DNA from: an uncultured Myxococcales bacterium
Lineage (GTDB): Bacteria; Myxococcota_A; UBA9042; DTJE01
NCBI GenBank assembly: GCA_937975765.1
Contig: CALJUR010000049.1
Coordinates: 34,270 to 98,269, forward strand
Direction: 5' to 3'
DNA: 64,000 nucleotides
The notes under the pieces are model-generated. The model worked only from the letters and a program-made list of their open reading frames with translations, did no database searches and was not told where the DNA came from. Position 1 is the first letter of the stretch, and every line of letters starts with the position of its first letter. A program made the translations under genes and the position numbers. Shown piece after piece: positions 16,833 through 26,781 of the stretch.

Positions 16833-19502
16833 TCAGGGCACGTTCCCCGGGCAGTTGGGCAGAGCGTTGTCCACCGACGGGCAGTGCACCAGCGTGAACC
16901 ACCAGTCGCCCCGGATCTGCTGGGGGGTATGGTAGTAGTAGCAGTTGTAGGTGTCGGTGCACGGCACGTTCACCCACGCGTCGAACACGATCTTCGCAGG
17001 GCCCTTCCACGGGTAGCAGTTGCCGCCCCCGCAGGCGCAGTTGCACGCCGCGCACTTGAACCCGCCGCCCTCCATGCCGGCATGTTCGCAGAAGTTCTCG
17101 GCGCAGGCGCGCCGGGTCCAGGCCACGTCCGCCTCGCACGACCCCTGACCGGGCGCGCCGCAGTGGTTGCCGCCGGTGTTGTTGCCTTCCAGGTCGTACG
17201 TCGTCCACTGGATCGGCGCCCCGACCGACACCGGGTCGCCGTACCCCAGGCACTGCGCCACGCACGGCGCCGCGGTCATGCAGCCCTTCAGCGAGTCGGG
17301 GTCGATCACCCACGTCCCCTCGGCCAGTTCGCACTCGACATCGTTCGGGTTGGGGTCGCCCCACTTCCAGTCGGCCGACGCCTCGTAGACCGTGATGTGG
17401 ACCTCGCAGGGCGGGACCTCCTCGCGCTGGATCCGGATCTGGGCCGTCCCGTGCCCCGCACCCACCCGCGCCGGGTTGTCCTGCAGCCTCCAGGCGGTCA
17501 GTTCGATCCCGTCGGTGTTCCCGCCGGACGCATCCGCGCGGGCCTGGTAGGTCACGCTGGTGGCCGTCGCCGATTCGAAGGCTTCCACGGCGTGGCCCTG
17601 GTCGTCCAGCAACTTCCCCTGCCAGCCGCCGGTCTGCCACGCGAACACCACGGGGCCCTCGAGATCGCCGCACCCCTGGCAGGTGAAGGTCACGGCGGCG
17701 CCGGGCGCGACCTCGGCCAGGGCCGGCTGAAGCCGCAGGTCGGGCACCACGTCGATCCTGCCCGACGCCTCGCACAGGGTCGTGCGCCGGCCGGACGTCC
17801 ACCGGTGGGCCACCTTCGCCTCGACCGTGTCCGACCCGGCCTGCGAGCCGGCATGGTAGGCCGCGAACGGGTAATTCGACGTGAACGGGGCGTGCGACCC
17901 GTCGTCGGCGGACACCAGTTCGCCCGCGGCGCCGCTCGCCTGCCACTCGTACTCGGTGATCCCCTCGGCGGGCACCGCCGGATCGACCTCCAGTCCCACC
18001 ACCCGGGTCTGCCCGACCTCCACGATCGCGTCCGCCAGCGTGCACGTCCGGACCGTCATCGCGACGTCGAAGTCCCGGCGCGCCGGCTGCGCCTCCAGGG
18101 TCACCGTGACCTTCGCCTCCTCCGCCTCCGGCTCGTCCACCGCCGTCACCTCGCACGCCAGGCCGACGGCGACCTCGTCGGGATCCAGGTCGACCACGCC
18201 GGCGGGATCGACGGACCAGTCCAGCGGGGCCGGCAGGCCCGGCGTCCCGTAGCCCCAGCCCTCGTAGGGCAACTCGTCGCGGATGGCGTTCTCCACCGTC
18301 ACGGTGGGGCGGACCGACTGCCCCGGGTCCAGCGAGAACGGCGGCACCGGCGTCCCTTCCAGCAGGCCGAAGTAGCACACGGTGCCGTACCGCTCCTCGC
18401 TGGACCAGGTCCAAGCCAGGCGCCAGTAGATGTCCTCGGCCACGTTGTCGAAGTCCGTGACCGCCTGGAACAGGACCGAGGCCGTCAGCGACACCGCGGC
18501 CACGAAGGTCTCCGAACCCAGCGCGAAGATCGCCGCGATGGCCGCCAGCGTCTCCCCCGGGACCAGCGCCACCAGCACCGCCGTCACGGCCGCCGCGCCC
18601 TCGACCAGCACGACGCCCTGGATGACGGCCCAGCCGGCCCGCAGCAGCGCGGCCCGTTCCCAGCCCGGCGTGCCGGCCGCCGGGTGGCGCCAGGCGTCGA
18701 TGAGCCGGTCGCAGCCGGGGTCGCCGCCGGTGTCCCCCGACTGCGCCGACTGCACCTTGCCTCCTCCCTTCGCCGCGGCCAGCGCCATCGCGAGGGAGTC
18801 GATCGCCGCCAGGTCCAGGTCCCTGGGCAAGGCCAGCAGGCGCACCTCGAAGGCGCCGGCCCCTTCCTGCACGGCCAGATCGACGGACCAGTCCCCGGCC
18901 TGCGGGCCGAAGACCAGCAGCCCTCCCGTCGGGGTCCGCGCACCGTTGGCCTTCGGCACCGCGGACTGCAGCGCGTCCAGGGCGGAGCGGTAGGCCGCGA
19001 GGCCGGCATCGAGGCCGGCCGGAGGCCTCGGCATTCCCGCGTCCGGGACCCGCCGGCCTCCCCGCTCCAGCAGGGCGTACAGGTCGTCCTCGCCGAATCC
19101 GGGCGGAAGGAGGTCGCCGACGGTGGCGGCATACGCGGCGAACGCCCCGTCGGGGTCCGGGTCGGGAAGATCCTGTTCCGCGAATCCCTGGATGCCCAGA
19201 GCGCCGCCGCCCAGCGTGACGGTCCGGGTCCCGCCGGGCGAGGCCAGGGTCATCGCGACCCCCTGGAGGTCCGCGTTCGCGAATCCGGGCAGCGATACGA
19301 TCAGCAGCCGGTTCGCGCCCTGCGGCACCGCCAGCCTGCCCGAGGCCTGGAAGGCGCTGCCGCCGCCCGCATGGCTGGCGCTGACGGCCGCCTCCCCGCC
19401 GGCGCCCGCCACCGAGATCAGCCGGGTTGCCGGCCCCGACGTGCCGCCGCCGCACCCGGACACCACCAGGACCAGCACCAGGGCCCGCAGGGCATTCCTC
19501 AT
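16833..19502 (-). CDS. Large lipoprotein with beta-rich and Cys-rich C-terminal domains, unknown function
   Basis: The 889-residue protein starts at the ATG after GGGAGGCTTCCC. The signal LVLVLVVSGC has its lipobox Cys at 17. Residues about 20-300 are Ala/Gly-rich with strands and a short helical region. At 300-345 a hydrophobic Ala/Val stretch (VTAVLVALVPGETLAAIAAI) is unusual in a lipoprotein and may be a hairpin. From about 400 to 720 there are repeated Ig-like strand patterns (VEVGQTRVVGLEVDP; PGAAVTFTCQGC). The last 160 residues are Cys-rich (CAACNCACGGGNCYP), probably disulfide-bonded. No family is recognised. A good promoter lies upstream. It converges with the kinase gene across element A. 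Confidence 0.7.
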   Translation of the reverse strand: MRNALRALVLVLVVSGCGGGTSGPATRLISVAGAGGEAAVSASHAGGGSAFQASGRLAVPQGANRLLIVSLPGFANADLQGVAMTLASPGGTRTVTLGGGALGIQGFAEQDLPDPDPDGAFAAYAATVGDLLPPGFGEDDLYALLERGGRRVPDAGMPRPPAGLDAGLAAYRSALDALQSAVPKANGARTPTGGLLVFGPQAGDWSVDLAVQEGAGAFEVRLLALPRDLDLAAIDSLAMALAAAKGGGKVQSAQSGDTGGDPGCDRLIDAWRHPAAGTPGWERAALLRAGWAVIQGVVLVEGAAAVTAVLVALVPGETLAAIAAIFALGSETFVAAVSLTASVLFQAVTDFDNVAEDIYWRLAWTWSSEERYGTVCYFGLLEGTPVPPFSLDPGQSVRPTVTVENAIRDELPYEGWGYGTPGLPAPLDWSVDPAGVVDLDPDEVAVGLACEVTAVDEPEAEEAKVTVTLEAQPARRDFDVAMTVRTCTLADAIVEVGQTRVVGLEVDPAVPAEGITEYEWQASGAAGELVSADDGSHAPFTSNYPFAAYHAGSQAGSDTVEAKVAHRWTSGRRTTLCEASGRIDVVPDLRLQPALAEVAPGAAVTFTCQGCGDLEGPVVFAWQTGGWQGKLLDDQGHAVEAFESATATSVTYQARADASGGNTDGIELTAWRLQDNPARVGAGHGTAQIRIQREEVPPCEVHITVYEASADWKWGDPNPNDVECELAEGTWVIDPDSLKGCMTAAPCVAQCLGYGDPVSVGAPIQWTTYDLEGNNTGGNHCGAPGQGSCEADVAWTRRACAENFCEHAGMEGGGFKCAACNCACGGGNCYPWKGPAKIVFDAWVNVPCTDTYNCYYYHTPQQIRGDWWFTLVHCPSVDNALPNCPGNVP

Positions 19503-19625
19503 GGGAAGCCTCCCGTCCCCGGCGCCGCGGCCGGCCGCCGCCCCGGCAGGACGGCGACCCCGAAGACCCCTCGCCACGGTCCGCGGCGCCCGGGATCTCC
19601 TTCCTGATTTCCTGTACTTGATCCC

Positions 19626-19654
19626 AGTATCGGAGCCGTCCGGCACCAAGTCAA
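19626..19654 (-). promoter_or_regulatory. Promoter of the large lipoprotein gene
   Basis: On the minus strand TTGACT (19649-19654), 17 bp, GATACT (19626-19631). The predicted start is about 115 nt before the ATG at 19502, leaving a long leader. Confidence 0.5.
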
Positions 19655-19723
19655 CGACCCGCGATACAGGACGGCCGACCGCTGGTAGGATCGGCGGTCC
19701 GGAACCGTGACCACGGAGGGACG

Positions 19724-22159
19724 ATGGATTCGAAGGCGGCGGACGGGCAAGGGATCGGGAGCATCCTTCAGGGCTTGCGGGTGGTGGAGGTGTCCGGCGG
19801 CATCGCGGGGGCGGTCGCGGGCATGCTGCTGGCCGAGCAGGGGGCCGAGGTCGTGCGCCTGCGCGACCCGTCGCGGCCGCCGACGGACCCGTTGCTGGAG
19901 GCGGTGACGGGCCGCGGCAAGGTGGAGGCCGGGACGGACCTGTCGACCGAGGCGGGGCGGGCCACGCTGCGACGGCTGGTGCAGCGGTGCGACGTCGTGA
20001 TCGACGACCTGCCGCACGGCGGCCTGGCGCGGCTGGGCGTGGACGCCGAGGCGCTGCGGGCGGGCGGCCATGCCGGCCTGATCAGCGCGTCGCTTCCGGC
20101 CTTCGGGGCCGGGGATCCGCGCGACGGCGGCCCCCTGCCCGAGGTGGAGGCCGCGGTGGCCGGCTGCCTGTACGAACGGCCGCTGGGCGCGCCCCGCATG
20201 CACGACCTGTCCGTGACCCCGGTGATGGCCGGCATGTTCGGGGCCAACGGCATCGTCGCGGCGCTGATCGCGCGCCTGCGGACGGGCCGCGGCCAGCACG
20301 TGCAGTCGTCGCTGTTCCACTCGACCCTGTTCTCGCAGATCCTGCAGATCCTGGTCCAGACCGGCGTCCCGCGGGGCTTCCTGGCCCTGAAGATGATCGC
20401 GACGCCGTTCATGCGGTCGTGGCGCTGCAGGGACGGGCGCTACGCCTACCTGCACATCACGCTACCCGCCCACAACGCCCGCATGCTGGACCTGCTGGAG
20501 GCCGCGGGGCACGGCACCGAGGCTGCCCGGCTGCGGGCCACGATGTCCGCCGACACGATCCGGGACCCCAGCCAGGTCCGGGACATCCGCGAGGCGAACC
20601 GCATCAAGGCGATCTACGAAAAGGTCTTCCTCCAGCGCACCGCGGACGAGTGGGAGACGCTGCTGGGCGGCGAGTTGTGCTGCATCAAGGTCCGCACGGT
20701 GGACGAGTGGATGCGCGACTCGGTGGCCGCCGGCATGACGGACGCCGTGGTGATGGACGACCCGATCGCGGGGACGCTGACCGTGCCCGGGCCCGGGGCG
20801 GTCTGCGAGGAACGCCCGCCCGTCCTGCGGCCACGCCAGGTGGGCCCGGCGGCGCTGCAGGCGATGCTGGCGTCGTGGGAGGCGACGACCTCCCCGACCG
20901 TCGTCCCGCCCCTGGAGGCGGGAGCCGACCTGAGCCACCCCCTGCAGGGGATCCGCGTCGCCGACATGTCCCGCATCATCGCGGGCCCCTGCGCCGCGCG
21001 CATCCTGGCCGAACTGGGCGCGGACGTGCTGTCCATCCAGGCGCCGACCGACCTCGCCTGGGCCCTGTCCTTCCACCTGCTGTTCAACGCCGGCAAGCGG
21101 TCCGTCACGATCGACTCGTCCGACGCCGCGGGGAAGGAGCGGCTGTGGAAGGTGCTGACCGACCTTCAGCCCGACGTCTTCCTCCAGAACTACCGGCACA
21201 TGGACGTGGCGAAGGCCGTGGGCGTGGACCCGGCGTCGATGCGGGCGCGCTTCCCGTCGGTCGTGTACACGCACCTGAACGCCTACGGCGAGCATGGCGC
21301 TTGGAAGGACCGGCCGGGCTTCGAGCAGATCGTGCAGGCGGTGTCGGGCATCCAGATGACCTACGGCACCAAGGGGGTCCCGAAGCTGGTGCCGACGCCG
21401 ATCATCGACATCGGTTCGGGGCTGGCGGGCGCGCTGGCGACCCAACTGGGCCTGTACCACCGGATGCGGACCGGCGAGAGCGTGCTGGCCACGACGCACC
21501 TGACCTGGATGGCGCTGCTGTTCCAGGTGCGGCTGGTGGCCCGGGTCCAGCGGGACAGGGCGCCGGCCGCGGTCGGCGACGGGACGCGGGCCTTCGACCC
21601 GGGGCGCGAGACGGTGGCGGGCTTCGTGCGCCTGCTGGACGGACGCGCCTGCCTGGCCGGGGCCCGGGACGACGTCTGGGCCTTCCTGCGCGCAACCGGG
21701 CTGGTTCCTCGCACGACCGCGACGCCAGCCGACCCGGTCGCGGCGGCCGGCGAGGTCCTGTGGTGGCGAACCCTGGCGGCCTGGCGCCAGGCGATCGAAC
21801 GCGCCGGCCTGGCGGGACGCGTCGTGCTGGTGACCGTCCCGCGCGGGAAGAACGTGCAGGCCGACGTTCCCCGGTTCGACCCCGATCCCGTGCCGGCGGT
21901 GCAGGCGCGGGCCTATCCCGGCGTGCCGACGCCGATGTCCTTCGTGAGGCTGCCGCTGCGGATGTCCGGCACCCCGCTGGTGCGGATCGGCCCGCCCCCG
22001 ATGCGGGGCGGCGACACGCCCCAGGTGCTGGCCCGCGCCGGCATCCCCGCGGGGAACGGCCAGGGCGTCATCCCCTACCCCCCCGACAAGCCCTTCGTCG
22101 CCTGGGCGCTGGACCTCGCCCGCTGGGGCTGGTTCGCGTGGCGGTCCGGCATGATGTAG
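19724..22159 (+). CDS. Tandem CoA-transferase family III (CaiB/BaiF) protein
   Basis: The 811 residues contain two copies of the family III CoA-transferase fold, at about 12-380 and 405-800. Both halves start with the same pattern (LQGLRVVEVSGGIAGAVAGMLLAEQGAEV and LQGIRVADMSRIIAGPCAARILAELGADV). These enzymes move CoA between carboxylic acids through an aspartyl-CoA thioester. The second half keeps the expected Asp (D562 in PIIDIGSGLAGALA). The matching place in the first half reads LSVTPVMAGMFGANG, without Asp. One active and one structural half is the likely reading, as a fused pseudo-heterodimer. GGAGGG precedes ATG 19724, and TAGGAT at 19686-19691 may be its -10 box. No CoA-ligase or dehydratase partner is adjacent, so the substrate is unknown. 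Confidence 0.85.
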   Translation: MDSKAADGQGIGSILQGLRVVEVSGGIAGAVAGMLLAEQGAEVVRLRDPSRPPTDPLLEAVTGRGKVEAGTDLSTEAGRATLRRLVQRCDVVIDDLPHGGLARLGVDAEALRAGGHAGLISASLPAFGAGDPRDGGPLPEVEAAVAGCLYERPLGAPRMHDLSVTPVMAGMFGANGIVAALIARLRTGRGQHVQSSLFHSTLFSQILQILVQTGVPRGFLALKMIATPFMRSWRCRDGRYAYLHITLPAHNARMLDLLEAAGHGTEAARLRATMSADTIRDPSQVRDIREANRIKAIYEKVFLQRTADEWETLLGGELCCIKVRTVDEWMRDSVAAGMTDAVVMDDPIAGTLTVPGPGAVCEERPPVLRPRQVGPAALQAMLASWEATTSPTVVPPLEAGADLSHPLQGIRVADMSRIIAGPCAARILAELGADVLSIQAPTDLAWALSFHLLFNAGKRSVTIDSSDAAGKERLWKVLTDLQPDVFLQNYRHMDVAKAVGVDPASMRARFPSVVYTHLNAYGEHGAWKDRPGFEQIVQAVSGIQMTYGTKGVPKLVPTPIIDIGSGLAGALATQLGLYHRMRTGESVLATTHLTWMALLFQVRLVARVQRDRAPAAVGDGTRAFDPGRETVAGFVRLLDGRACLAGARDDVWAFLRATGLVPRTTATPADPVAAAGEVLWWRTLAAWRQAIERAGLAGRVVLVTVPRGKNVQADVPRFDPDPVPAVQARAYPGVPTPMSFVRLPLRMSGTPLVRIGPPPMRGGDTPQVLARAGIPAGNGQGVIPYPPDKPFVAWALDLARWGWFAWRSGMM

Positions 22160-22182
22160 CAGGGTCCGCGCGGAACCAGGCC

Positions 22183-24600
22183 TCAGGGCCGGAACCGGAT
22201 GAACGTCGCGGTGGCGGTGTCGCGGGTGACGGTCGCGGTGGCTTCGCCGAAGATCAGCAGGGTGGTGAAGCTGGCGCCCCCGGCATACATCGGGTCGGAC
22301 CGCGAGGACCACGGAACCCGCTGCAGCATCGAGTCGCCCGACATCCGGATGGGCAGGCCGTCGTACCCGCCGAACCACGAGTCGTAGGTCGCCGACGGGA
22401 ACCGGAAGCGGGGGTCCGCGGCGGCGACCGGGCCCGCCCCGTGCGGCAGCGTGTGCACCAGCAGCGCCGTGGCCATGTCGGAGTACCAGTCGATCGCCTC
22501 GCGCCCGTCCGGCGGCACGATCCGCGGGAACCCGGACTGGCGCTGCACGACGGACTCCAGGTACGGCAGGCCGCCCAGGTCCTCGAAGGTGGCCGCGCCG
22601 GTGACCGTCACGCTACCCGCCTGCCGGAACAGGTACTCCATCACCAGGGCGCCCAGCCCGTAGTGCAGGAAGCCCATCATGTCGTCCACGTAGTAGCTGT
22701 CGAAGAACAGCGAGTTGATGCACCACGCCTCGGGGTACTGCAGGGCGTAGTACGCCGTGTCCATCACCTGCGCCTGGCCGCTCCACGCCGAGGCCAGTTC
22801 GGACAACCCCTCCCCTAGGTAGATGTCCCCTTCCAGCACCCACCTCGGCAGGTCCTGGATGTGCGACAGCCACGGTTCGATCCGCCGCCCCCCGACGATC
22901 AGGTGCGCCGCCTCGTGGGCGATGAGGCTGGCCATGTCCGCGTCGGAGTACTGGCCGGACGGGCGCATGCTGTACACGATCTCGCCGTGGTCGCAGTCGT
23001 AGGGCAGCGACCCCTCCGGGAACAGCGTCACCGGCCACACGAACGCGGCGGCGTTGTCGGAGGGCAGCAGCGAGGTGAAGAACACGTCGATCCGGCCGTT
23101 GCCGTCCACGTCGGTCGGCCGGCCGTACAGCGCCTCCTCCCGGGCGAAGACGCCGTTGTCCAGGCGGTCCCCGATCCTCTGCAGCGCGCCCTCGCCCAGC
23201 GTGCCTCCCGCCGGCCCGCCGGTCACGTCCTCCCAGAAGTTCGCGTGCGCTCCCTGCAGGCGCAGCAGGCCCGTGCGCAGCCGGACGCTGTACCCGTCGT
23301 CCGACGCCACCTTGAAGGTCCGGGTGTCGCCGACCGTCTCCTGCCGCAGCGTCCGCACGATCGGCCGAACCACGCGCCGGGGCGCGGGCAGGTTGCGGGT
23401 CAGCGCCGGCGTCCCGCACCGCAGCCTGGGCAGGGACGGGGGCGCCAGCGGCATCGCGATCGTCTCCAGGCTGTATGGCGGGTCCTTCACGTAGCCCGAC
23501 ATGCGCAGCGGGTACTCGATCCCGTCGTGCCCGCCACCGGCATCCACCACCGCCACGGCGTACATGCCGGGGCTCAACGAGACGCTGCCGTCCGCCTGGC
23601 GCACCCGCAGCACCTCGCCCAGCACGGACACCGCCGGGATGCAGGCCCCCTTGCTGCACGCCTGGTCCGCGTCGCAGTCGGTGCGCGCCTGGTACCGGGT
23701 GCCGGTCGCATCGCACGTCGTCAAACCCGAACCGTCCGTCGTGCAGGTCGCGCTGCCGGGGGTGCAGATGACGTACCTGCACTCGCCGTCCCGGCAGGCG
23801 CTCCCGGCCTCGCAGTCCTCCGGCGGCAGTTCCGCGGTCCCCGACGCGTTGCACTGCCGGCGCGACCGGAAGTCCCCGGCACAGGTCCAGGCGTTCGCCG
23901 TGCAGACCACCGGCACGCACTCCGCCTCGTTGCAGGCCTGGCCCTCCCCGCAAGTGGACGAATCGATCCAGGCGGTCCCGCGGGGCGAGCACTGCTCGAT
24001 CGACCGGTTGTCCGGCCGGCAGCGGGCCGTGCCCGGTTCGCAGGCCACGTCCTTGCACGCACCGAACTCGCACACGTTGGCCCCGAAGCAGCGGGAGGCG
24101 ACCCAGCCGGTCCCGGCCTCGTTGCAGTCCTCGACGAAGAGGCCGTCGGCCGAGCACCGGACCTCGCCCTTCCCGCAGACCACGTCCCGGCACTCGGAGT
24201 CCTCGCACGTCTGGCCGGACGGGCAGTTCGTGGGGGCGTCCCACCCGCTGCCGTCCTGGTTGCAGACCTCCACCTGGTGCGAACGCGCGGTGCACCGGCG
24301 CGTGCCGGGGGTGCAGACGGGCTCGCCGCAGGCGCCGTCGAGGCACACCAGGCCGTCCGGGCAGGGCGACCCGGGGCACGCGATCGGGGCGCACTCGGTC
24401 GCCACGCAGGCACTGCCCGGCGCGCATTCCTCCGTCTCCCAGCCCGACCCGTCTGCGAGGCATTGGGCCATCGTGCCGGTCCCGCGGCACTCGGTGGCGA
24501 AGGGCTGGCACCCCTTCCCGTCGCCGGACCCGCACCCGATGCCGACCGCGCCCGCCAGTACCGCGAGAACGCCGGACAGGAACCCCAGGGACCGGACCAC
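22183..24600 (-). CDS. Cys-repeat lipoprotein with M30-like zinc metalloprotease domain
   Basis: The 805-residue protein starts at GTG after GGGAGGTGT. The lipobox is VGIGC (Cys23). Residues about 30-310 hold six repeats of about 45 residues plus one short one, each with C-x(5-6)-C ... C-x-x-G-x-x-C-x(4)-C. They are probably disulfide-bonded binding modules. Residues about 330-805 contain VDVDGNGRIDVFF, then the zinc motif HEAAH (H562, E563, H566), and downstream LGEGLSELAS, whose Glu fits the third zinc ligand of gluzincin M30-type (hyicolysin-like) peptidases. A surface-anchored protease that docks via the repeats is inferred. The end of the gene faces the CoA-transferase gene with a 23-bp gap. 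Confidence 0.8.
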   Translation of the reverse strand: MVRSLGFLSGVLAVLAGAVGIGCGSGDGKGCQPFATECRGTGTMAQCLADGSGWETEECAPGSACVATECAPIACPGSPCPDGLVCLDGACGEPVCTPGTRRCTARSHQVEVCNQDGSGWDAPTNCPSGQTCEDSECRDVVCGKGEVRCSADGLFVEDCNEAGTGWVASRCFGANVCEFGACKDVACEPGTARCRPDNRSIEQCSPRGTAWIDSSTCGEGQACNEAECVPVVCTANAWTCAGDFRSRRQCNASGTAELPPEDCEAGSACRDGECRYVICTPGSATCTTDGSGLTTCDATGTRYQARTDCDADQACSKGACIPAVSVLGEVLRVRQADGSVSLSPGMYAVAVVDAGGGHDGIEYPLRMSGYVKDPPYSLETIAMPLAPPSLPRLRCGTPALTRNLPAPRRVVRPIVRTLRQETVGDTRTFKVASDDGYSVRLRTGLLRLQGAHANFWEDVTGGPAGGTLGEGALQRIGDRLDNGVFAREEALYGRPTDVDGNGRIDVFFTSLLPSDNAAAFVWPVTLFPEGSLPYDCDHGEIVYSMRPSGQYSDADMASLIAHEAAHLIVGGRRIEPWLSHIQDLPRWVLEGDIYLGEGLSELASAWSGQAQVMDTAYYALQYPEAWCINSLFFDSYYVDDMMGFLHYGLGALVMEYLFRQAGSVTVTGAATFEDLGGLPYLESVVQRQSGFPRIVPPDGREAIDWYSDMATALLVHTLPHGAGPVAAADPRFRFPSATYDSWFGGYDGLPIRMSGDSMLQRVPWSSRSDPMYAGGASFTTLLIFGEATATVTRDTATATFIRFRP

Positions 24601-24697
24601 CCGACACCTCCCATCGTCCGGATCGAAGGCCGCATCCTTACCGCAGGAAAGACCTGCCGCGCAAGGGCCCCGGAGGGCGCAAGGCCCCGGGCCGTCC

Positions 24698-26065
24698 TCA
24701 GTCCCGCGGGACGTCGCCGCGGGCCAGCGACGCGAACACGCCGACGGCGCACAGCCCCATGCTGGCCCAGAAGACGACGTGCACCACCGACAGGAAGTCC
24801 GGGAAGTGCTCCGGGGTGATCCTTGCCTGCCCCATCCCGACCGCCGTCGCCGCCATCACCAGGCCCATCGACAGCATCTGGCCCACCAGCCGCATCGTCG
24901 CCAGCGTGGCCGACGCGACGCCGTAGGAACGGCGCTGCACCGAGCTCATGATGGCGTTGGTGTTCGGGGACGAGAACAGCCCGAAGCCGACGCCCTGCAC
25001 CGCCAGGGCCGCGACCACGAGGACCAGCGGGGTATCCACGGCCAGCAGGGCCAGCGGCAGCAGTCCCGCCACGGTCAGCACCATGCCGGAGGAGGCCAGC
25101 AGCCTGGGCTGCATGCGGTCGGACAGGCGGCCCGCGATCGGCGAGAACAGCACCTGCAGCACCGGCTGGACCACCATCAGCACGCCGGCGTCGCGCGCCG
25201 ACAGGCCCCGCACGTTCTGCAGGTACAGGCTCATCAGGAAGGTGACCGCGAAGGTCGCGCAGTAGTGGATCAGCGCGGCCACGTTGGACCAGGCGAAGAC
25301 CGCGTTGCCGCGGAACAGCGAGATCGCCAGCACCGGGTGGGGCGTCCTCAGTTCGTACGCCACGAAGCCCGCCAGGCACGCCAGGCCGCCGGCCACGCAG
25401 CCCAGGCTGAAAGGTTCCGGGATCCGCGACAGCCCGACCATCAGCATCGCGAGGCCCGCCGCGTACAGCAGCGAACCGGGGACGTCGAAGCGCTCGCCTT
25501 TCGCCTCCGCCCACTCGCCGCGGATGCCCGCCATGACGACGGCCAGGCCCGCAACGCCCAGGCCGGCCCCCAGCAGGAACAGGCTGCGCCATCCCGCCCA
25601 GTGCGTCACCAGCCCGCCCACGAACGGCCCGATCGACAGGCCGACGTAGACGAAGGCGACGTTGATGCCCAGCACGCGCCCGCGCCGCTCCGGCGGGAAG
25701 GCCGAGGTCAGCAGCGCGGTGGACGTCCCGAAGATCATGGCCCCGCCGATCCCCTGCAGCGCGCGCAGCAGGATCAGGGCGGTCAGCGTCGGTGCGGCGG
25801 CGCAGGCCAGCGACGCGGCGGTGTGCACGCCCATGCCCGCGACGAACATGCGGCGCCTTCCGTGCAGGTCCGCCAGTTTCCCCAGGGGCACCAGCGAAAT
25901 CGCGGCGGCCAGCAGGAAGGAGGATGCGACCCAGCCCAGCGCCCGGGTCCCGCCGCCCAGTTCCTGCCCGATGGACGGCAGGGCGATGTTCACGGCCGCG
26001 CTCATGAAGGGGGTCAGGAAGGCCGCGATGCACGTGGCGACGAGAACCGGGCCCTGTCCGCTCAT
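24698..26065 (-). CDS. MFS transporter, DHA2 (EmrB/QacA-like) family
   Basis: The 455-residue protein has about 14 hydrophobic helices. Hallmarks are the N-terminal pattern FMSAAVNIALPSIGQEL (motif D1 of drug:H+ antiporter family 2), motif A GKLADLHGRRRMF after the second helix, and motif C-like GLSIGPFVGGLVTHWAGWR in helix 5. It probably exports drugs or amphipathic compounds by proton antiport. The start at 26065 is chosen because the fold begins there; the longer upstream frame overlaps the next gene. The ribosome site is weak. It is 29 bp downstream of the secreted protein gene and could be co-transcribed with it. Confidence 0.85.
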   Translation of the reverse strand: MSGQGPVLVATCIAAFLTPFMSAAVNIALPSIGQELGGGTRALGWVASSFLLAAAISLVPLGKLADLHGRRRMFVAGMGVHTAASLACAAAPTLTALILLRALQGIGGAMIFGTSTALLTSAFPPERRGRVLGINVAFVYVGLSIGPFVGGLVTHWAGWRSLFLLGAGLGVAGLAVVMAGIRGEWAEAKGERFDVPGSLLYAAGLAMLMVGLSRIPEPFSLGCVAGGLACLAGFVAYELRTPHPVLAISLFRGNAVFAWSNVAALIHYCATFAVTFLMSLYLQNVRGLSARDAGVLMVVQPVLQVLFSPIAGRLSDRMQPRLLASSGMVLTVAGLLPLALLAVDTPLVLVVAALAVQGVGFGLFSSPNTNAIMSSVQRRSYGVASATLATMRLVGQMLSMGLVMAATAVGMGQARITPEHFPDFLSVVHVVFWASMGLCAVGVFASLARGDVPRD

Positions 26066-26094
26066 CCTGGAGCCCCGGGAGGTCGAAGGCGAAT

Positions 26095-26670
26095 CTAGCG
26101 CCCCTGCGGACGGGAGTCCACCGGCGCGGGGCCTTTCGCGCGGGCATCGGCGGGGGACGCGGCGGATCTCCGGGAGGCGGCGACCTTCCGGGGAGCCTGG
26201 CGCGTCACGGGCCCCTGGATGTCCACCGCGATCGTCCCGCGGTAGTTCAGCCAGCGGATGTCCATCGTGCCGTTGAAGGTCATCGAGGTGGCATCGCCCC
26301 CGACGACCCCGTCCACGATCCGCAGCGTCCCCGGGCTGGACAGCGCCTTGAACCGGCAGGTCTGCGGCACGACCTCCAGGCGCCCCCGGCCGGCGGGACG
26401 GGTGTCGAAACGGCACCACTGGCCGGAGTACGTGTGCGTCAGGATCAGGTCGGGATGGCCGTCGGGGCCGGGCGTCACCCGCGCGACCACCCGGGTGCGC
26501 AGAAGATCCTTGCCGGCCGGGTTGAAGGGGGTGACCGACAGCACCTTGATCTCGCCCCGCAGCGTGAACTCGTCCCCGGGACGGGCGTGCACGTTCGCGC
26601 GCGCCTGCCCGCCCGGCACCACCAGCACCACCGTGGCCAGCCCCAGCACCGCGCCGAAGAGGTTCTGCAT
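26095..26670 (-). CDS. Secreted protein of unknown function
   Basis: The 191-residue protein has a signal peptide (GAVLGLATVVLVVPGGQARA) with likely cleavage after ARA. The mature part is beta-rich (FTLRGEIKVLSVTPFNPAG; TRVVARVTPGPDG; FNGTMDIRWLNYRGTIAVDI). The last 35 residues are basic and Ala-rich. GGGAGG lies before the ATG. No catalytic motif is seen. Two cysteines (WCRFDT, QTCRFK) could pair. It precedes the MFS gene on the same strand. Confidence 0.7.
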   Translation of the reverse strand: MQNLFGAVLGLATVVLVVPGGQARANVHARPGDEFTLRGEIKVLSVTPFNPAGKDLLRTRVVARVTPGPDGHPDLILTHTYSGQWCRFDTRPAGRGRLEVVPQTCRFKALSSPGTLRIVDGVVGGDATSMTFNGTMDIRWLNYRGTIAVDIQGPVTRQAPRKVAASRRSAASPADARAKGPAPVDSRPQGR

Positions 26671-26781
26671 GGTGTCCTCCCGAACCGCCCGGCGCCTCCA
26701 GACGGACCGGACCCGGGGTTATTCCGAAGCGTCCGATCCGGGGAGGCCACGTCCCCATGATAGACTACTGCAAACCCTTCC

